Shown piece by piece: positions 1-10,195 of a stretch of 64,000 nucleotides of DNA. This DNA comes from Zygosaccharomyces rouxii (taxonomy: Eukaryota > Ascomycota > Saccharomycetes > Saccharomycetales > Saccharomycetaceae). Both the position numbers and the translations under genes were made by a program. Position 1 is the first letter of the stretch. The number at the start of each line of letters is the position of its first letter. The stretch spans positions 1,426,001-1,490,000 of the forward strand of contig NC_012996.1 of NCBI RefSeq assembly GCF_000026365.1, written 5' to 3'. Below the pieces are notes generated by a model that did no database searches, was not told the DNA's origin, and worked only from the letters and a program-made list of their open reading frames with translations.

Positions 1-87
1 CGAGATGGCCAAAGATTAAGACTGAGACAGGCACCGGGGCAGGTCCGCGGTTCAGGTAGTGACGCTGCCTGTTGTACAATCATGTAG
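1..87 (+). CDS. STE18: C-terminal end of G-protein gamma subunit (Ste18), partial
   Basis: Frame 1 is open from the left edge to a TAG at 85-87 and encodes 28 residues ending in CCTIM. This is a doubled cysteine followed by a CaaX prenylation box. S. cerevisiae Ste18, the mating-pheromone G gamma subunit, ends in CCTLM, and its gene lies beside EMC2 on chromosome X, in keeping with EMC2 two genes away here. Ste18 is farnesylated and palmitoylated at these cysteines and anchors Ste4 to the plasma membrane. Only the tail is visible, so the assignment rests on the last five residues and the neighbourhood. A Rho-type GTPase tail is the main alternative. Confidence 0.62.
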   Translation, partial: RDGQRLRLRQAPGQVRGSGSDAACCTIM

Positions 88-133
88 TATTTGTTTTGGT
101 TATTATTTAGTTTAAGAACTTCTTTTTTTTTTT

Positions 134-748
134 TTATCCACCTTGCTGACCTTCTCTTTGTAGGGAAACTTTGTTAGATTTTAAGCTATCACGGATCTTA
201 CCTTCACCATCACCACATCCACAGTCGTAGTCTTCTAAGATCGTCGAACAATCGTAAATGGGCTTGTGTAAGTATTCATTGACTATATTGTGAATGTGAC
301 AACCCCACATGGCAGCGGTAACTCTACTAGAGGTTTGGGGTGGATTGGTCTCTAACATCTTCACAAAATGATAGGAACATTCACCACAGGGGTATAGTTC
401 TGCATAGAGATGAATAAAACTGTTTAGCTTGTTTCTTTGTTCCTCGGTAGGTTCATCTGGGAATCTTGCCAGTAAGGTATGGAAATATTTCCAAGATGCA
501 CGTCCTAATTCTTTCTTAGCCTCTTGATCCGGCATTGACGGCATTATAGTACCTGGGACGCTAGCACCCTCGGTGGGTTTGGGTTTGGGTTGATTTTGAT
601 TTTGAAGCTGAGTGCCATCACCTTTGTAATCGATTTCTGGCTTTGTATATGAAAGCTCACTCGAGGAGAGAAACCACCAAAGTCCCACGAGCGCAGCAGC
701 AGCTATAATCCTTACCAGATGACTTTGACGATATCCAACCTTCTTCAT
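134..748 (-). CDS. ERV2: FAD-linked sulfhydryl oxidase of the ER (Erv2)
   Basis: Erv2 oxidises thiols in the ER lumen and passes disulfides to protein disulfide isomerase, using FAD and oxygen. The product is 204 residues from the ATG at 748. That start was preferred to the longer open frame (to 814) because the N-terminus then matches the family: a short basic stretch followed by a hydrophobic anchor (RIIAAAALVGLWWFLSSSEL). The ERV/ALR domain contains the core WKYFHTLLARFPDEP, the active-site CGEC pair in YPCGECSYHF, the FAD-binding WGCHIHNIVNEYL, and a C-terminal CGC shuttle cysteine motif after DYD. Length is close to the S. cerevisiae protein (196). It converges with STE18 and is divergent from TIP41. 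Confidence 0.95.
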   Translation of the reverse strand: MKKVGYRQSHLVRIIAAAALVGLWWFLSSSELSYTKPEIDYKGDGTQLQNQNQPKPKPTEGASVPGTIMPSMPDQEAKKELGRASWKYFHTLLARFPDEPTEEQRNKLNSFIHLYAELYPCGECSYHFVKMLETNPPQTSSRVTAAMWGCHIHNIVNEYLHKPIYDCSTILEDYDCGCGDGEGKIRDSLKSNKVSLQREGQQGG

Positions 749-931
749 TATTAGTATTACTATTGAGGGATAGTCTCGTGTTCTTATGCTGCCTGGACCT
801 TTTTTGAAGTACAAGAGGAAGAAGCAAATGAGTTGAAAGAAAGCTTACCACTACATGTCATCAGTCTATACAAAGAAAGGAAAAAAAAAAGAGTGAAAGT
901 TTAAACGAGGGCGGCTTACCATTCACTTAAA

Positions 932-2023
932 ATGTCTGGTAAAAGGTATCATACTAAAGGTATAAATGTTATAGAGGTTAACAGTGCTAGGGATGCCCAT
1001 GCAAGAACTGTTCATGCAAGATTACCGGTTAATCAGCAGCCACAACAGCAACAACAAGACTTTACAAGAGAACAACTTCCAATACCAAGCAGAAGCGTAT
1101 ATCCGAGGCCCAGCGCAACTACACCAAGGCATATTTGTAACAACCCAAATAACCCACCATGTGCAAGATGTGGTACAACGATTATACCATCACCAAGAGC
1201 AACTTTGCCCCTAGAGGATTGTCCTTCTGTAACGATTGATAATTGGACAATTTCTACTAGAAAGAGACCGATATTAAATTCACAAGAGTTTGAGAATTGG
1301 GAGAGTAACAAATTGAAAGGGTTGACTTTACCAGAAATGATCTTCGGTAATAATTATGTAAGGGTAGAGAACACTAGAGACAATTGGACATTAGAATTTA
1401 ACGCACTTGATGCCTTAAAGCACGTTAAGTTAGAGGACTCTGGTATCAGGGTCGCATATTCCCAAAAATGGATTGATTCAAAACAAGAGAAGCACAGGAA
1501 AAACCTGCCAGAAGGTGCAAGTTTTGACATCGAGGAATCTTCCTTGAAGATTGCTCATCACTACGATTGGACTTATACGACTAAATACAAGGGAACTGAA
1601 AGTGGGACATCGAGATTACAAAGGGACGATGAGGCGAAGCTACCAATAGATAAATTATCACGACCTGATAACATTTTGTTCTATGATGATATGATTCTTT
1701 TTGAAGATGAGTTGGCGGATAACGGTATTTCCATGCTTAACGTGAAGATACGTGTTATGGATGAAAGGTTACTAATTCTTAGTCGGTTTTTCCTAAGGGT
1801 CGATGACGTTTTAATAAGAGTGATAGATACAAGGGTTTGCATAGAATTTCAGGAGAATAAAGTCTTGAGAGAGTTCAAAGAACATGAAGGTGCTTACAAG
1901 GATATTATCCTCAGACACAGATCTTCGCATTCTCATGATCCAAAGGCAGCTCTTAGGGACAGCAATTGGGTTGTGCAGAATACACCTCTCGTTAGTCGAC
2001 AATGCGAATCACTAGCATTTTGA
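932..2023 (+). CDS. TIP41: TIP41-family regulator of Tap42/PP2A in TOR signalling
   Basis: Tip41 binds Tap42 and acts with type 2A phosphatases downstream of TORC1. The 363-residue product has the conserved TIP41 core from about residue 100 to 330, with NWTISTRKRPILNS, LPEMIFGNNYVRV, and a Gly-Ile-Arg-Val-Ala-Tyr segment. Further on comes the acidic block DNILFYDDMILFEDELADNG, then VMDERLLILSRFFLRVDDVL, all family hallmarks. The first 90 residues are Gln-, Pro- and Arg-rich and look disordered. The start is the first ATG of the frame. It is divergent from ERV2 and converges on EMC2 with only 14 bp between stop codons, so the two transcripts probably overlap at their 3' ends. Confidence 0.95.
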   Translation: MSGKRYHTKGINVIEVNSARDAHARTVHARLPVNQQPQQQQQDFTREQLPIPSRSVYPRPSATTPRHICNNPNNPPCARCGTTIIPSPRATLPLEDCPSVTIDNWTISTRKRPILNSQEFENWESNKLKGLTLPEMIFGNNYVRVENTRDNWTLEFNALDALKHVKLEDSGIRVAYSQKWIDSKQEKHRKNLPEGASFDIEESSLKIAHHYDWTYTTKYKGTESGTSRLQRDDEAKLPIDKLSRPDNILFYDDMILFEDELADNGISMLNVKIRVMDERLLILSRFFLRVDDVLIRVIDTRVCIEFQENKVLREFKEHEGAYKDIILRHRSSHSHDPKAALRDSNWVVQNTPLVSRQCESLAF

Positions 2024-2037
2024 AACTTTGATATTCG

Positions 2038-2904
2038 TTATATACTTTTGAGAATTAATTCTGCGGTAACCTTGTTTTGAGCGTTAGAACCATTTGCAAT
2101 TATCTGTAGTTTAGATTTGGCCAATTGCAAAATTTTATTCTTTCCATCTAGTTTAGAGGATGTAAGTGCAACAAGTGACCAACCCTTTAGATAATTTTCA
2201 CTCAGCTCAACGCTTCTTAATGCATTGTTTAGAGCATTTTGTAAAGTAGCTTTGGTCTTGGCGACTGATTTATCAACACGCATCGATTTGTAGTACAATA
2301 CTTCCGCTAACCGAGCAGATGCCACGTAATTGAAAGGTGTTAATTGAATTACCTCTTCCAAACAGTAAACCGCACGTTCAAATTGGCCCAATTCGAAGTA
2401 GTTTTGAGCTGCAAACCACCAAATTTCAGGATCTATTGGAAATTTTTCGATTAGATTTAGTAATTGACGTACAACCCATTCCTTATCGTGATTCTTTGAT
2501 TGAATAGCGATTAACCTTTTTTGCAATAGTAGATAGCTGATACTATCTGTATCGACTTCTAATCTTTCCTTAATTAGCTTTTCGATGAACTCAACGGCTG
2601 CTGAATCACTTTCGTTGATTTGTAAAAGCGTACTTTTCATACCATATAATCGGGGTGAGTCTTCACCAAGTCTATCCCTAAATGTATTGTAAAGAACTTG
2701 AGCTTCCACGTCTTTGCATAAATATACGGCTAGATAAAACAACATTTCCATTAGCGAAAAGTACTGTGCCTGACCTAAACTGGGGTCCTTCAACTGCATA
2801 TATCTCTTACAACCATCGTTAAGTTCCATAAGCTCCTCTGGTGAGAACTGGGTGTAGACTTTGCTTGTACATATGGAAATGTATCTCCCTCTAATAGCGT
2901 CCAT
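2038..2904 (-). CDS. EMC2: ER membrane protein complex subunit 2 (TPR protein)
   Basis: Emc2 is the soluble TPR subunit of the ER membrane protein complex, which inserts and helps fold membrane proteins. The 288-residue product is helical throughout with recognisable TPR units. The clearest are around residues 155-190 (DPEIWWFAAQNYFELGQFER), followed by the paired helix containing AVYCLEEVIQLTPFNYVASA. A second region lies at about residues 110-140. No signal peptide or membrane segment is seen, in keeping with a cytosolic subunit. Length matches the S. cerevisiae protein YJR088C (292). It is divergent from TIF5 across a 259 bp shared promoter region and converges with TIP41. Confidence 0.93.
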   Translation of the reverse strand: MDAIRGRYISICTSKVYTQFSPEELMELNDGCKRYMQLKDPSLGQAQYFSLMEMLFYLAVYLCKDVEAQVLYNTFRDRLGEDSPRLYGMKSTLLQINESDSAAVEFIEKLIKERLEVDTDSISYLLLQKRLIAIQSKNHDKEWVVRQLLNLIEKFPIDPEIWWFAAQNYFELGQFERAVYCLEEVIQLTPFNYVASARLAEVLYYKSMRVDKSVAKTKATLQNALNNALRSVELSENYLKGWSLVALTSSKLDGKNKILQLAKSKLQIIANGSNAQNKVTAELILKSI

Positions 2905-3163
2905 GGTGAAATCAATCCTTCAATTGATACTGGATATCTGAACTGATATCTAGGCATCTTTAAAGGTCATATGGGTTCAATGTTGATAATTCTTTGAATC
3001 CATATTGAATTCGAAAGCTGCGGATCGCTTTATACGTAGTTTGAAAATTTTTGGCTGTTGTATAAAGGGAATATCCGTAGAACTCATCACCACAACGAAC
3101 AACTATCAATAGGTAAAGATACCACAGTATTGGAACATTTGTTGATTCGTTGCTCGCACCATC

Positions 3164-4375
3164 ATGTCTATCAACATCTGCAGAGACAACCATGATCCCT
3201 TTTACCGTTATAAGATGCCTCCCATCCAGGCCAAGGTGGAAGGTAGAGGTAACGGTATCAAGACCGCTGTTTTAAACGTTTCCGATATTGCAAGAGCATT
3301 AAACAGACCAACAACCTACATTGTTAAGTACTTTGGGTTTGAATTAGGTGCTCAGACATCTATTATGATAGATGCAGATCGTTATTTGGTTAACGGTGTT
3401 CACGAACCAGCCAAATTGCAAGACGTTTTAGACGGTTTCATCAGCAAGTTCGTTTTATGTGGTAGTTGTAAGAATCCTGAAACTGAAATTTCCATCACAA
3501 AAGATAGCGACCTGGTTAGGGACTGTAAAGCATGTGGTAAGAGAACGCCGATGGATCTAAGACACAAGTTATCATCATTTATTCTCAAGAATCCACCTGA
3601 ATCTATCGGTGGTAACAAGAAGAAGAAGAAGGCAGCTACTGCATCAGCCAATGTGCGTGGTGGTGGTGTTTCCATCAGTGATATTGCTCAGGGTAAATCT
3701 CAGTCTTCTAACATGGATGCGGATGAAGATGAAGATGAATTAGCACGCCAAATTAAGGCTGCTGCATCTACCTTGGAGAAAATTGAAGTGAAAGATGATG
3801 AATGGGCTGTTGATATGTCTGAAGAAGCCATTAGACAACGTGCAAAGGAATTACAAGTCAGTGCTGACGTACTAACAGATGATATGGGTAAGCTTGAAGA
3901 ATTTGGTGAATGGATTCTAAATTCAAATTCCGAAGGTGCAGGCAAATTACCATCTGATGTGGAAATTTTCAAAAAGGCTGCAGAGATGGATATTCTAAAG
4001 GACTCCAAAATGGCATGTGTCCTTGCACAATGTATGTTTGATGAGAATATAGTTGAAGAAATCACACAACATGCACCTTTCTTAACCAAAGTGTTAGTTT
4101 CTCAAGATTATGAAAAGGAATTCCTTGGTGGTTTGGAAAGATTATTGGGTCTACAGCATAAGAAGTTAATTCCTACACTACCCAAGATCTTAGTGCAACT
4201 ATACAACAACGATATCGTTTCTGAAGAAGAAATCATCAAATTCGGTACTAAGTGCTCCAAGAAGTACGTCCCCAAGGATGTGTCCAAGAAAGTCCGTAAA
4301 GCAGCTAAACCATTCATAACGTGGCTACAGACGGCAGAATCTGACGATGAAGATGAAGAAGAAGATGAGGAATGA
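3164..4375 (+). CDS. TIF5: Translation initiation factor eIF5
   Basis: eIF5 is the GTPase-activating protein for eIF2 in the 43S pre-initiation complex and bridges eIF2 and eIF3. The 403-residue product starts MSINICRDNHDPFYRYKMP, which includes the conserved arginine (Arg15) used as the arginine finger. A C2-C2 zinc ribbon follows at about residues 98-124 (CGSCKNPETEI, then CKACGKR). A Lys-rich linker (KKKKK near residue 150) leads to the C-terminal HEAT-like W2 domain from about 245 to 390. The acidic tail is DDEDEEEDEE. All landmarks of the family are present at normal length (405 in S. cerevisiae). The frame is intronless. Confidence 0.97.
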   Translation: MSINICRDNHDPFYRYKMPPIQAKVEGRGNGIKTAVLNVSDIARALNRPTTYIVKYFGFELGAQTSIMIDADRYLVNGVHEPAKLQDVLDGFISKFVLCGSCKNPETEISITKDSDLVRDCKACGKRTPMDLRHKLSSFILKNPPESIGGNKKKKKAATASANVRGGGVSISDIAQGKSQSSNMDADEDEDELARQIKAAASTLEKIEVKDDEWAVDMSEEAIRQRAKELQVSADVLTDDMGKLEEFGEWILNSNSEGAGKLPSDVEIFKKAAEMDILKDSKMACVLAQCMFDENIVEEITQHAPFLTKVLVSQDYEKEFLGGLERLLGLQHKKLIPTLPKILVQLYNNDIVSEEEIIKFGTKCSKKYVPKDVSKKVRKAAKPFITWLQTAESDDEDEEEDEE

Positions 4376-4577
4376 GGAATGAGGCATGTACAGTTTTCTC
4401 TCCTTTATTTCTCGTCGTTTTTTGTTGAATTTTTTTTTTTTTTTTTGTATATGTAGATCTATATAATTTTCACGGTAGTAGTCTTTAGTCTTTAACAGAA
4501 AACATGCTTACTCTTAATCAAGAAAGAGACAAGACAATTGCACATATCAAAGGAAGTCGGGTTCAAATTGCTGCATC

Positions 4578-6693
4578 ATGTCTGAAGATTTCATCGTTGG
4601 CGATGTGTCTAACATGCTAACTGTAGATTCAAGGATTAAATCATTTCAAAGGACTTCTATTGTAGACGGTAAGAAATTTAGATGGAGGTATACGCTTATA
4701 CCCTATGAATCAATGGCAAGACTGGGGTTTTTCTACTGTCCGTCAAGAGATTCGACAACTGGGATTGTATATAAAGATGCTGTTGGTTGTATCTATTGTC
4801 GCAGAGTTACTCACGATCTAAAAGATTGTAGATCTAAGAGAAAAGACGTTGTGGAGACTTTGATGAGCGTATTAAGACAACATTGGGAAACGCACGAACC
4901 GAGATGTCTCTATTCATATATGAAATGGAAAATTTTACAAGGTTTTAATGGTGATTGGAATGAAGATGAATGGTTTCGGAATCCACTAGATGCAAGAATT
5001 AAACGCCTGTTTGCATTTACGTATGAGAACAATTGGCCACATAGTAATGATGTAAATTTAAACTCCCAAAGGATGGCAGATGCTGGTTTAGTACGATACG
5101 ACAATTCATTTACCGGTTTTGAAGAACTCATGAGTGAAAAAGATACTGATGCCTGCTACTGCATATATTGTAAACAGATATTGGGACATTGGCAATTGGA
5201 TGATGATCCATTAAAAGAACATTTTAAGGCAAGTCAAGGTGGACAGTGTTTTTTCTTCTCGAAGATCGATGGGGATCTGGTGGAATCTATACGTGAGACC
5301 GTTGAGATCCCGCAGGAACATCACACAAATGATGAGGATGACCGGTCAGATGCACATTCCTCCCCACAAGTAAGTTCTTCGCCAATGAGGAAAAAGAGGA
5401 AATTAAAGAGAAACAACACGCAATTGATATCAGATGATAGTGATCCGTCTTTCCATTTGGATGAGGCAAAAGATTTGGTCTTGAATTTTAGAGCTCATAG
5501 AGAAAGAATCAATGAATTAGGTAGAAAAAATCCGATCCTTGATGATAGTAAGGATGAATTCAGTTTCAGCACGCATGGTAATAATGCCTTCGAAATTCCA
5601 TCGCCATCATCTAAAACCTTAGCGCGTCCAGATACAATCGTTGAAAACACAAGTAGACCAGGAAGTTCATCTGCAATGCTTCCCACTCAAAATAAAGTAT
5701 CTCGTGGTGATTTGAGAAGTATACCAATAGATGCAGAATTAAGCTCCGATTCTTCATCTTTATCAGGCCCCATACCAGCACCGCCTGTACAATTGGATAA
5801 CCAGGGATCAATTGCATTTGAAAGCCGTAATCTTAGTCCTCTCCAAAGAAAAATCTGTTAAATCATTACCTGCAGAATCGGCGTATGATTCAGATCATTT
5901 TGGAGAGCTTCCGCGGGGGTCATCCCCAGATATCGAAACTTTAGATACAGGAACACCGTTACCTGATAGGAAAGTCTCCAAAGGCTTTTTTATTGGTAAT
6001 AGTCAATCTGGAGAGGGGGGGAAATCGTCTCTTAAAGAAGAGTCTCCTGGGATAAGTGGGCAATCTTTGAAAGAGCAGGACGACGATAGGAGGAATCCGT
6101 CAAGTGACAAAAAAGAATCTCCACAGAAAGATATCTCATTAAATCATGACCCAGAGGTGCGATTAAGTGCGGCAAAAATAAGAGGTAGTCCTCAAGAATT
6201 GGAACTTGTGGGAAAAATAGACGAATCAGAGAAACAGCATGAACCAAAGATTACATCAGAATTAAATGAGCCTGTCGAAGGGAGAACTGCAGATAAACCG
6301 AGTGCATGTCTATCGCTTGAAGTAGCCGCTGAAGATGAGAATCAAATGTTTAAAATGGATGAAGATAAAACCCTAGTTAAATCTTATTTCCACGACATGT
6401 TAAAGTACATTAATAATAATGATGCTACATTGGCGAATGATAAAGATGGAGACTTAGCATTTTTCATCAAACAAATGCCGGAAGAAGAAATGAGTATTAC
6501 CTTTTCGCAATGGATTATTCGAAAAAGAGATGAATTGAAGAACATTGTCCAGGGAGATGTTAAAAGGAAATTGGAAATGTTGAGAAATGAATTTGATCGT
6601 GTCGCTGAAAGCGTTAAATCACTTGATGATGATAATGCGTTAGTCAGTTTGGCGGAAAGACTGGAAGTAACTGTTGATGACGTGAAAAAATAG
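4578..6693 (+). CDS. BIR1: Survivin-like BIR-domain protein Bir1, interrupted by a +1 frame change near 5835
   Basis: Bir1 is the survivin homologue of the chromosomal passenger complex, tethering Ipl1 and Sli15 to centromeres. The first frame (4578-5861, 427 codons) has two BIR repeats: residues 14-115, with CIYCRRVTHDLKDC and a distal His/Cys pair, and about 134-231, with CYCIYCKQILGHW. It then has an acidic, serine-rich linker and stops at TAA 5859-5861. The conserved C-terminal region (FFIKQMPEEEMSITFSQWII) is in the +1 frame, open to 6693. No ATG is well placed to start the second frame separately. In frame 0 the sequence at 5832-5838 is CTT-AGT-C. Slipping one base there would give one protein of about 704 residues, shorter than the S. 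cerevisiae protein (954). An indel in A5 at 5849-5853 would also explain the break. Confidence 0.88.
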
Positions 6694-6807
6694 ATGACTT
6701 TAGCTAGCCCAACCCCCAATATTATATACATACATTTACCCATTCATTATCAATTTATGCTATTTATCAAATACCCCGGTGGAATTATTTATATGTTAAG
6801 AAATTAC

Positions 6808-6828
6808 AAAAAAAAAAAAAAAAAAAAA
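6808..6828. repeat. Poly(A) tract between convergent BIR1 and GRR1
   Basis: A run of 21 A lies in the 163 bp between the convergent stop codons of BIR1 and GRR1, followed by an imperfect GAATA repeat. It probably forms part of both 3' ends, as an efficiency element on one strand and a T-rich element on the other. Homopolymers of this length are prone to sequencing and replication slippage. Confidence 0.6.
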
Positions 6829-6856
6829 TAGAATAGAATAGAATTATTAATTAAGA

Positions 6857-9800
6857 TCATGCATCCTCCAAAACTGTATCTTCGTCTGGAGTTCCCGACC
6901 TGCCATCCACCTGATTAATGTTATCTACGTCCATGATTGGTTGTAACCCGTTACCACCCATCACAGGCGGACCACGTAGGCCTAGTTGAATTATACGCAT
7001 CTGATCTGGAGATATTTGTACCCTGTCTCCAAACTGTTGCCAAAACATAGGATCCTCTTCTTCTTCATTGTCATTGGCTGGATTCCATGTTGACCTTTGA
7101 TGTGCTAAAAACAACTCTCTTTGTCTCGTCAATAATGTAATACTATCTTTCAAGTACAATCTTAAAACTACAGTCGAAAGTTTGTATTTTTTAACCAATG
7201 CAGCAAATCTTTCGATAAATAATAGCCTCCAGATTGAAAATCCTTTAATGGAAGCCTCCAAACCTGAATCATAAGTAAATTTTTGAATTTGAGAAGTTTG
7301 TCTATTCAAATCAACCATTTGCATGTAGATTTGGGCCATTTCGTGTAATAAAAATCCTGTAAACTGGAATTGAACACGAGCCAAACTAGCAACATTAACT
7401 TCGAAATCGTTGACACGGTCATAAAGTTCATGAAATTTCCTTACAATGTGACAAAGCTCGTTATTCAAATCGTGATCGGCACCAGGCGCAACCACAACGT
7501 CTACTTCATCGTATTCTTCATCAAATGGATCTTCACAAAATTTTTTGTCCACAAGTGATAATAAATTTTTAATTTCTTGAGGTGTGAGACGTGGTGTTGG
7601 TAATGAAACCTCATACCAATTAAATACGTCATCCAATTTGTCAAACTCAATATTTTGGAATAAAAAGTCGTTGTTCATTCCATTCATCTGACTTAATCCG
7701 GTTGCCGCTAAGATGGCGGCAGAATCTTGGTTTAATTCACTGACTATTCTATTCATCCCATGCTCAAAATCTTCACCTTGGTGAAGTAAGTTCCTTGTAG
7801 AGACGTATTTGGTTAAAACTTCTCTTAGGTCCGTTTGTGGTCCACTCGTCGGTGTAGTCAAACTCATTAAATAGTGACGGAGCTTGTGAACACCTTTTCC
7901 CGAGAAGACACAGAATATCTGACGTTGGTTATCACTAAAGTCAGCAGGTGCAGGTCTACAGAAAGCTGTGATATCTGGTCTTAAAAATGAAGGCACTGCT
8001 GTTAGTGATAGATGAGATAATCGAGGGCATGCCATTAAAAGCTCGTAAATTGGATAAATCGTCAAGTTCGAACAATATGAAAGATGGACTCTCTCCAAAC
8101 TATCGTTACGACCTCTTAATGAAATCATATTTAAAAGACCTTCATCTGTCATTTGTGAACACTTTACCAATCCTATTCTTTTCAATTTGGCTAAATCAGA
8201 TAATTCGTAAAGAGTTCTGTTGGTCAAATTGGTACAACATGCGAAGTCCACATACTGAATTCGAGGACACGATTGCACTAAAGTTCTTACACCTTGATCA
8301 CTAATGTTGAAGCAATGGCCAAAATGCACCGTTTGTAAGTTCTTCCCCAGTCTGGCTAAATGATGTAAGGAATGGTCTGTAATTCTGCTGCATTTACCTA
8401 AAAACACATTTCTCAATTTTGGTGCCAGGGCAACAACCCTTTCAATGGTCTTGTCAGTAATATTTTCACATCCTGATAAGTCTAAAAGTCTTAACGATGG
8501 AAGTAGATTAACACTTTTGGATAATTCTAGAAGAAGTTTATCAGTAACGTTCGTGTTATGAGTGACTCTAAATTCTCTGAGTTGAGTCAACTTGGTAAAT
8601 AGATGCAAAAGACTGTGGTCATGAACATTCGGTGATGAAGTGATGTCAACTTCTACTAACATGGGACATCTGTCGGCAAACAACTCTACTAAACTGTCAT
8701 TCATATTGTTGTTGGCGGTGATCTTAACTCTTTTCAACATTGGTGCATGTGTAATAAAATTGCTTAACGCTTTCGAAGTTACATTTTTGGCCTGTGGAAC
8801 GTAAAACCCCTGAACCCTTGGACAGCTTTCAGCTAATGTGTCAAAGATATTATCAGAGATCTCCTTTATACCAGTAATATCCACGCTTTGTAGATATCGA
8901 CATCCCTTAAGAACTTCAGAAATGGAATCACTAGTGACATGCTTACAAAACACTAAGGTCAGTCTCTCCAAATTTCGACAACCAATAAATTTGTATAATT
9001 CTTCATCATGCATATAATCACCAACAAATGAAAAATTTAGTCTTTTAATCATTGAACGATAATCGAAAACTGTTTCATTAGAGCTGTAACTCATCGTTCT
9101 CATGAATAAATCCAATTGTGTTTGTTTATTAATGTGAGGCCTGTAATACAGTAGTTTAACGATAATCTCTGCCCATAATTTGCAAACTGTCAAAAGGCTT
9201 ACAATGTCGGATTTATGGCTTAATTTTTCTAATATCAAATGCAAAATTTCAGATGGAAGATGACCTAGTGGGAAAACGGTATTTCTCTGAGGCTGATTGG
9301 GTAGTGGCATTTTGTTGGAGGAGGGGTAAATATTATTCATTAAAAGTTTAGAGCATGAGGATAATTCTTGTAATCCTTCTGAAACTGAGCTATCGTTGGG
9401 ATCTAAAGATTCGATCCATTGTTGGAAATAATCAGTCGGATTTTGCGCTTGTCTACCTTCTACTTTCGCCTTACAGTATTCATTCATCGCCCTTCTATAT
9501 TCCTCCACTACTGTTAAAAACCTTACCCTCAACCTCTGTAATTCCATCGTTTCAGATTCAATAGCACGTAATCTCATCCTTTGTAATTTGTTTACAAAAT
9601 TTACAGCATGAGGGGAATCCGTTAAACGCATTTTTTCTAGTTTACTATTATCTATTCCAATCTCATCTAATATACCGTTCCTTCTTTTCTCTATGATATC
9701 CAAATAAGCCTGTACCTTTTGCTGTAAAGAACTTTGGAAAGCATACAATTTTCTCAGATCATCAGATTGTAAATCAAGTGCATCGGGTACCACGTTAAAT

Positions 9801-10195
9801 ATACTCACATCGCCAGTATCTGAAATCATATTATTAATATCTGAAGTTACTGTCTCTAACTCTAAACCTCTTGAAGATGGACCTTGGGGTAAAAAACGTG
9901 TTTCAGCAACTGGAAAACTTCCTCTGTGTCTATTCTCCTGTCCCTGTTGAGCTAAACTTTCCAAATTTAAATGTGGGACCTGCCTCTGAGGATTTGGATT
10001 GATTCTAAAGATATCACGTAGAGTATTCTCATTTTGCGTTATTCTCGAAACTCGTTGACGATGCTCTCTAGAAATCATCTCTCTACTTTGGTGCGTTAAA
10101 GATTCTCTTGGAGGTACAACGTTTGTAAACCATGAAGCAGGCAATCCTCTGGGTGCATTATTCCTTGCCTCGTTATTGTTACGAGTATTATCCAT
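6857..10195 (-). CDS. GRR1: F-box leucine-rich-repeat protein of SCF ubiquitin ligase (Grr1)
   Basis: Grr1 is the substrate receptor of SCF(Grr1). It targets G1 cyclins and Mth1/Std1 and links glucose sensing to the cell cycle. The product has 1112 residues (S. cerevisiae 1151). The F-box lies near residues 310-355 (LPSEILHLILEKLSHKSDIV). About twelve cysteine-containing leucine-rich repeats run from about residue 395 to 735, for example CPRLSHLSLT, CRYLQSVDITG and CPRIQYVDFACCTNLT. The Asn- and Arg-rich N-terminus and the C-terminal 350 residues are non-repetitive, and the C-terminus is acidic. The start is the first ATG after an in-frame upstream gap. It converges with BIR1 as in S. cerevisiae (YJR089W-YJR090C). 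Confidence 0.97.
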   Translation of the reverse strand: MDNTRNNNEARNNAPRGLPASWFTNVVPPRESLTHQSREMISREHRQRVSRITQNENTLRDIFRINPNPQRQVPHLNLESLAQQGQENRHRGSFPVAETRFLPQGPSSRGLELETVTSDINNMISDTGDVSIFNVVPDALDLQSDDLRKLYAFQSSLQQKVQAYLDIIEKRRNGILDEIGIDNSKLEKMRLTDSPHAVNFVNKLQRMRLRAIESETMELQRLRVRFLTVVEEYRRAMNEYCKAKVEGRQAQNPTDYFQQWIESLDPNDSSVSEGLQELSSCSKLLMNNIYPSSNKMPLPNQPQRNTVFPLGHLPSEILHLILEKLSHKSDIVSLLTVCKLWAEIIVKLLYYRPHINKQTQLDLFMRTMSYSSNETVFDYRSMIKRLNFSFVGDYMHDEELYKFIGCRNLERLTLVFCKHVTSDSISEVLKGCRYLQSVDITGIKEISDNIFDTLAESCPRVQGFYVPQAKNVTSKALSNFITHAPMLKRVKITANNNMNDSLVELFADRCPMLVEVDITSSPNVHDHSLLHLFTKLTQLREFRVTHNTNVTDKLLLELSKSVNLLPSLRLLDLSGCENITDKTIERVVALAPKLRNVFLGKCSRITDHSLHHLARLGKNLQTVHFGHCFNISDQGVRTLVQSCPRIQYVDFACCTNLTNRTLYELSDLAKLKRIGLVKCSQMTDEGLLNMISLRGRNDSLERVHLSYCSNLTIYPIYELLMACPRLSHLSLTAVPSFLRPDITAFCRPAPADFSDNQRQIFCVFSGKGVHKLRHYLMSLTTPTSGPQTDLREVLTKYVSTRNLLHQGEDFEHGMNRIVSELNQDSAAILAATGLSQMNGMNNDFLFQNIEFDKLDDVFNWYEVSLPTPRLTPQEIKNLLSLVDKKFCEDPFDEEYDEVDVVVAPGADHDLNNELCHIVRKFHELYDRVNDFEVNVASLARVQFQFTGFLLHEMAQIYMQMVDLNRQTSQIQKFTYDSGLEASIKGFSIWRLLFIERFAALVKKYKLSTVVLRLYLKDSITLLTRQRELFLAHQRSTWNPANDNEEEEDPMFWQQFGDRVQISPDQMRIIQLGLRGPPVMGGNGLQPIMDVDNINQVDGRSGTPDEDTVLEDA

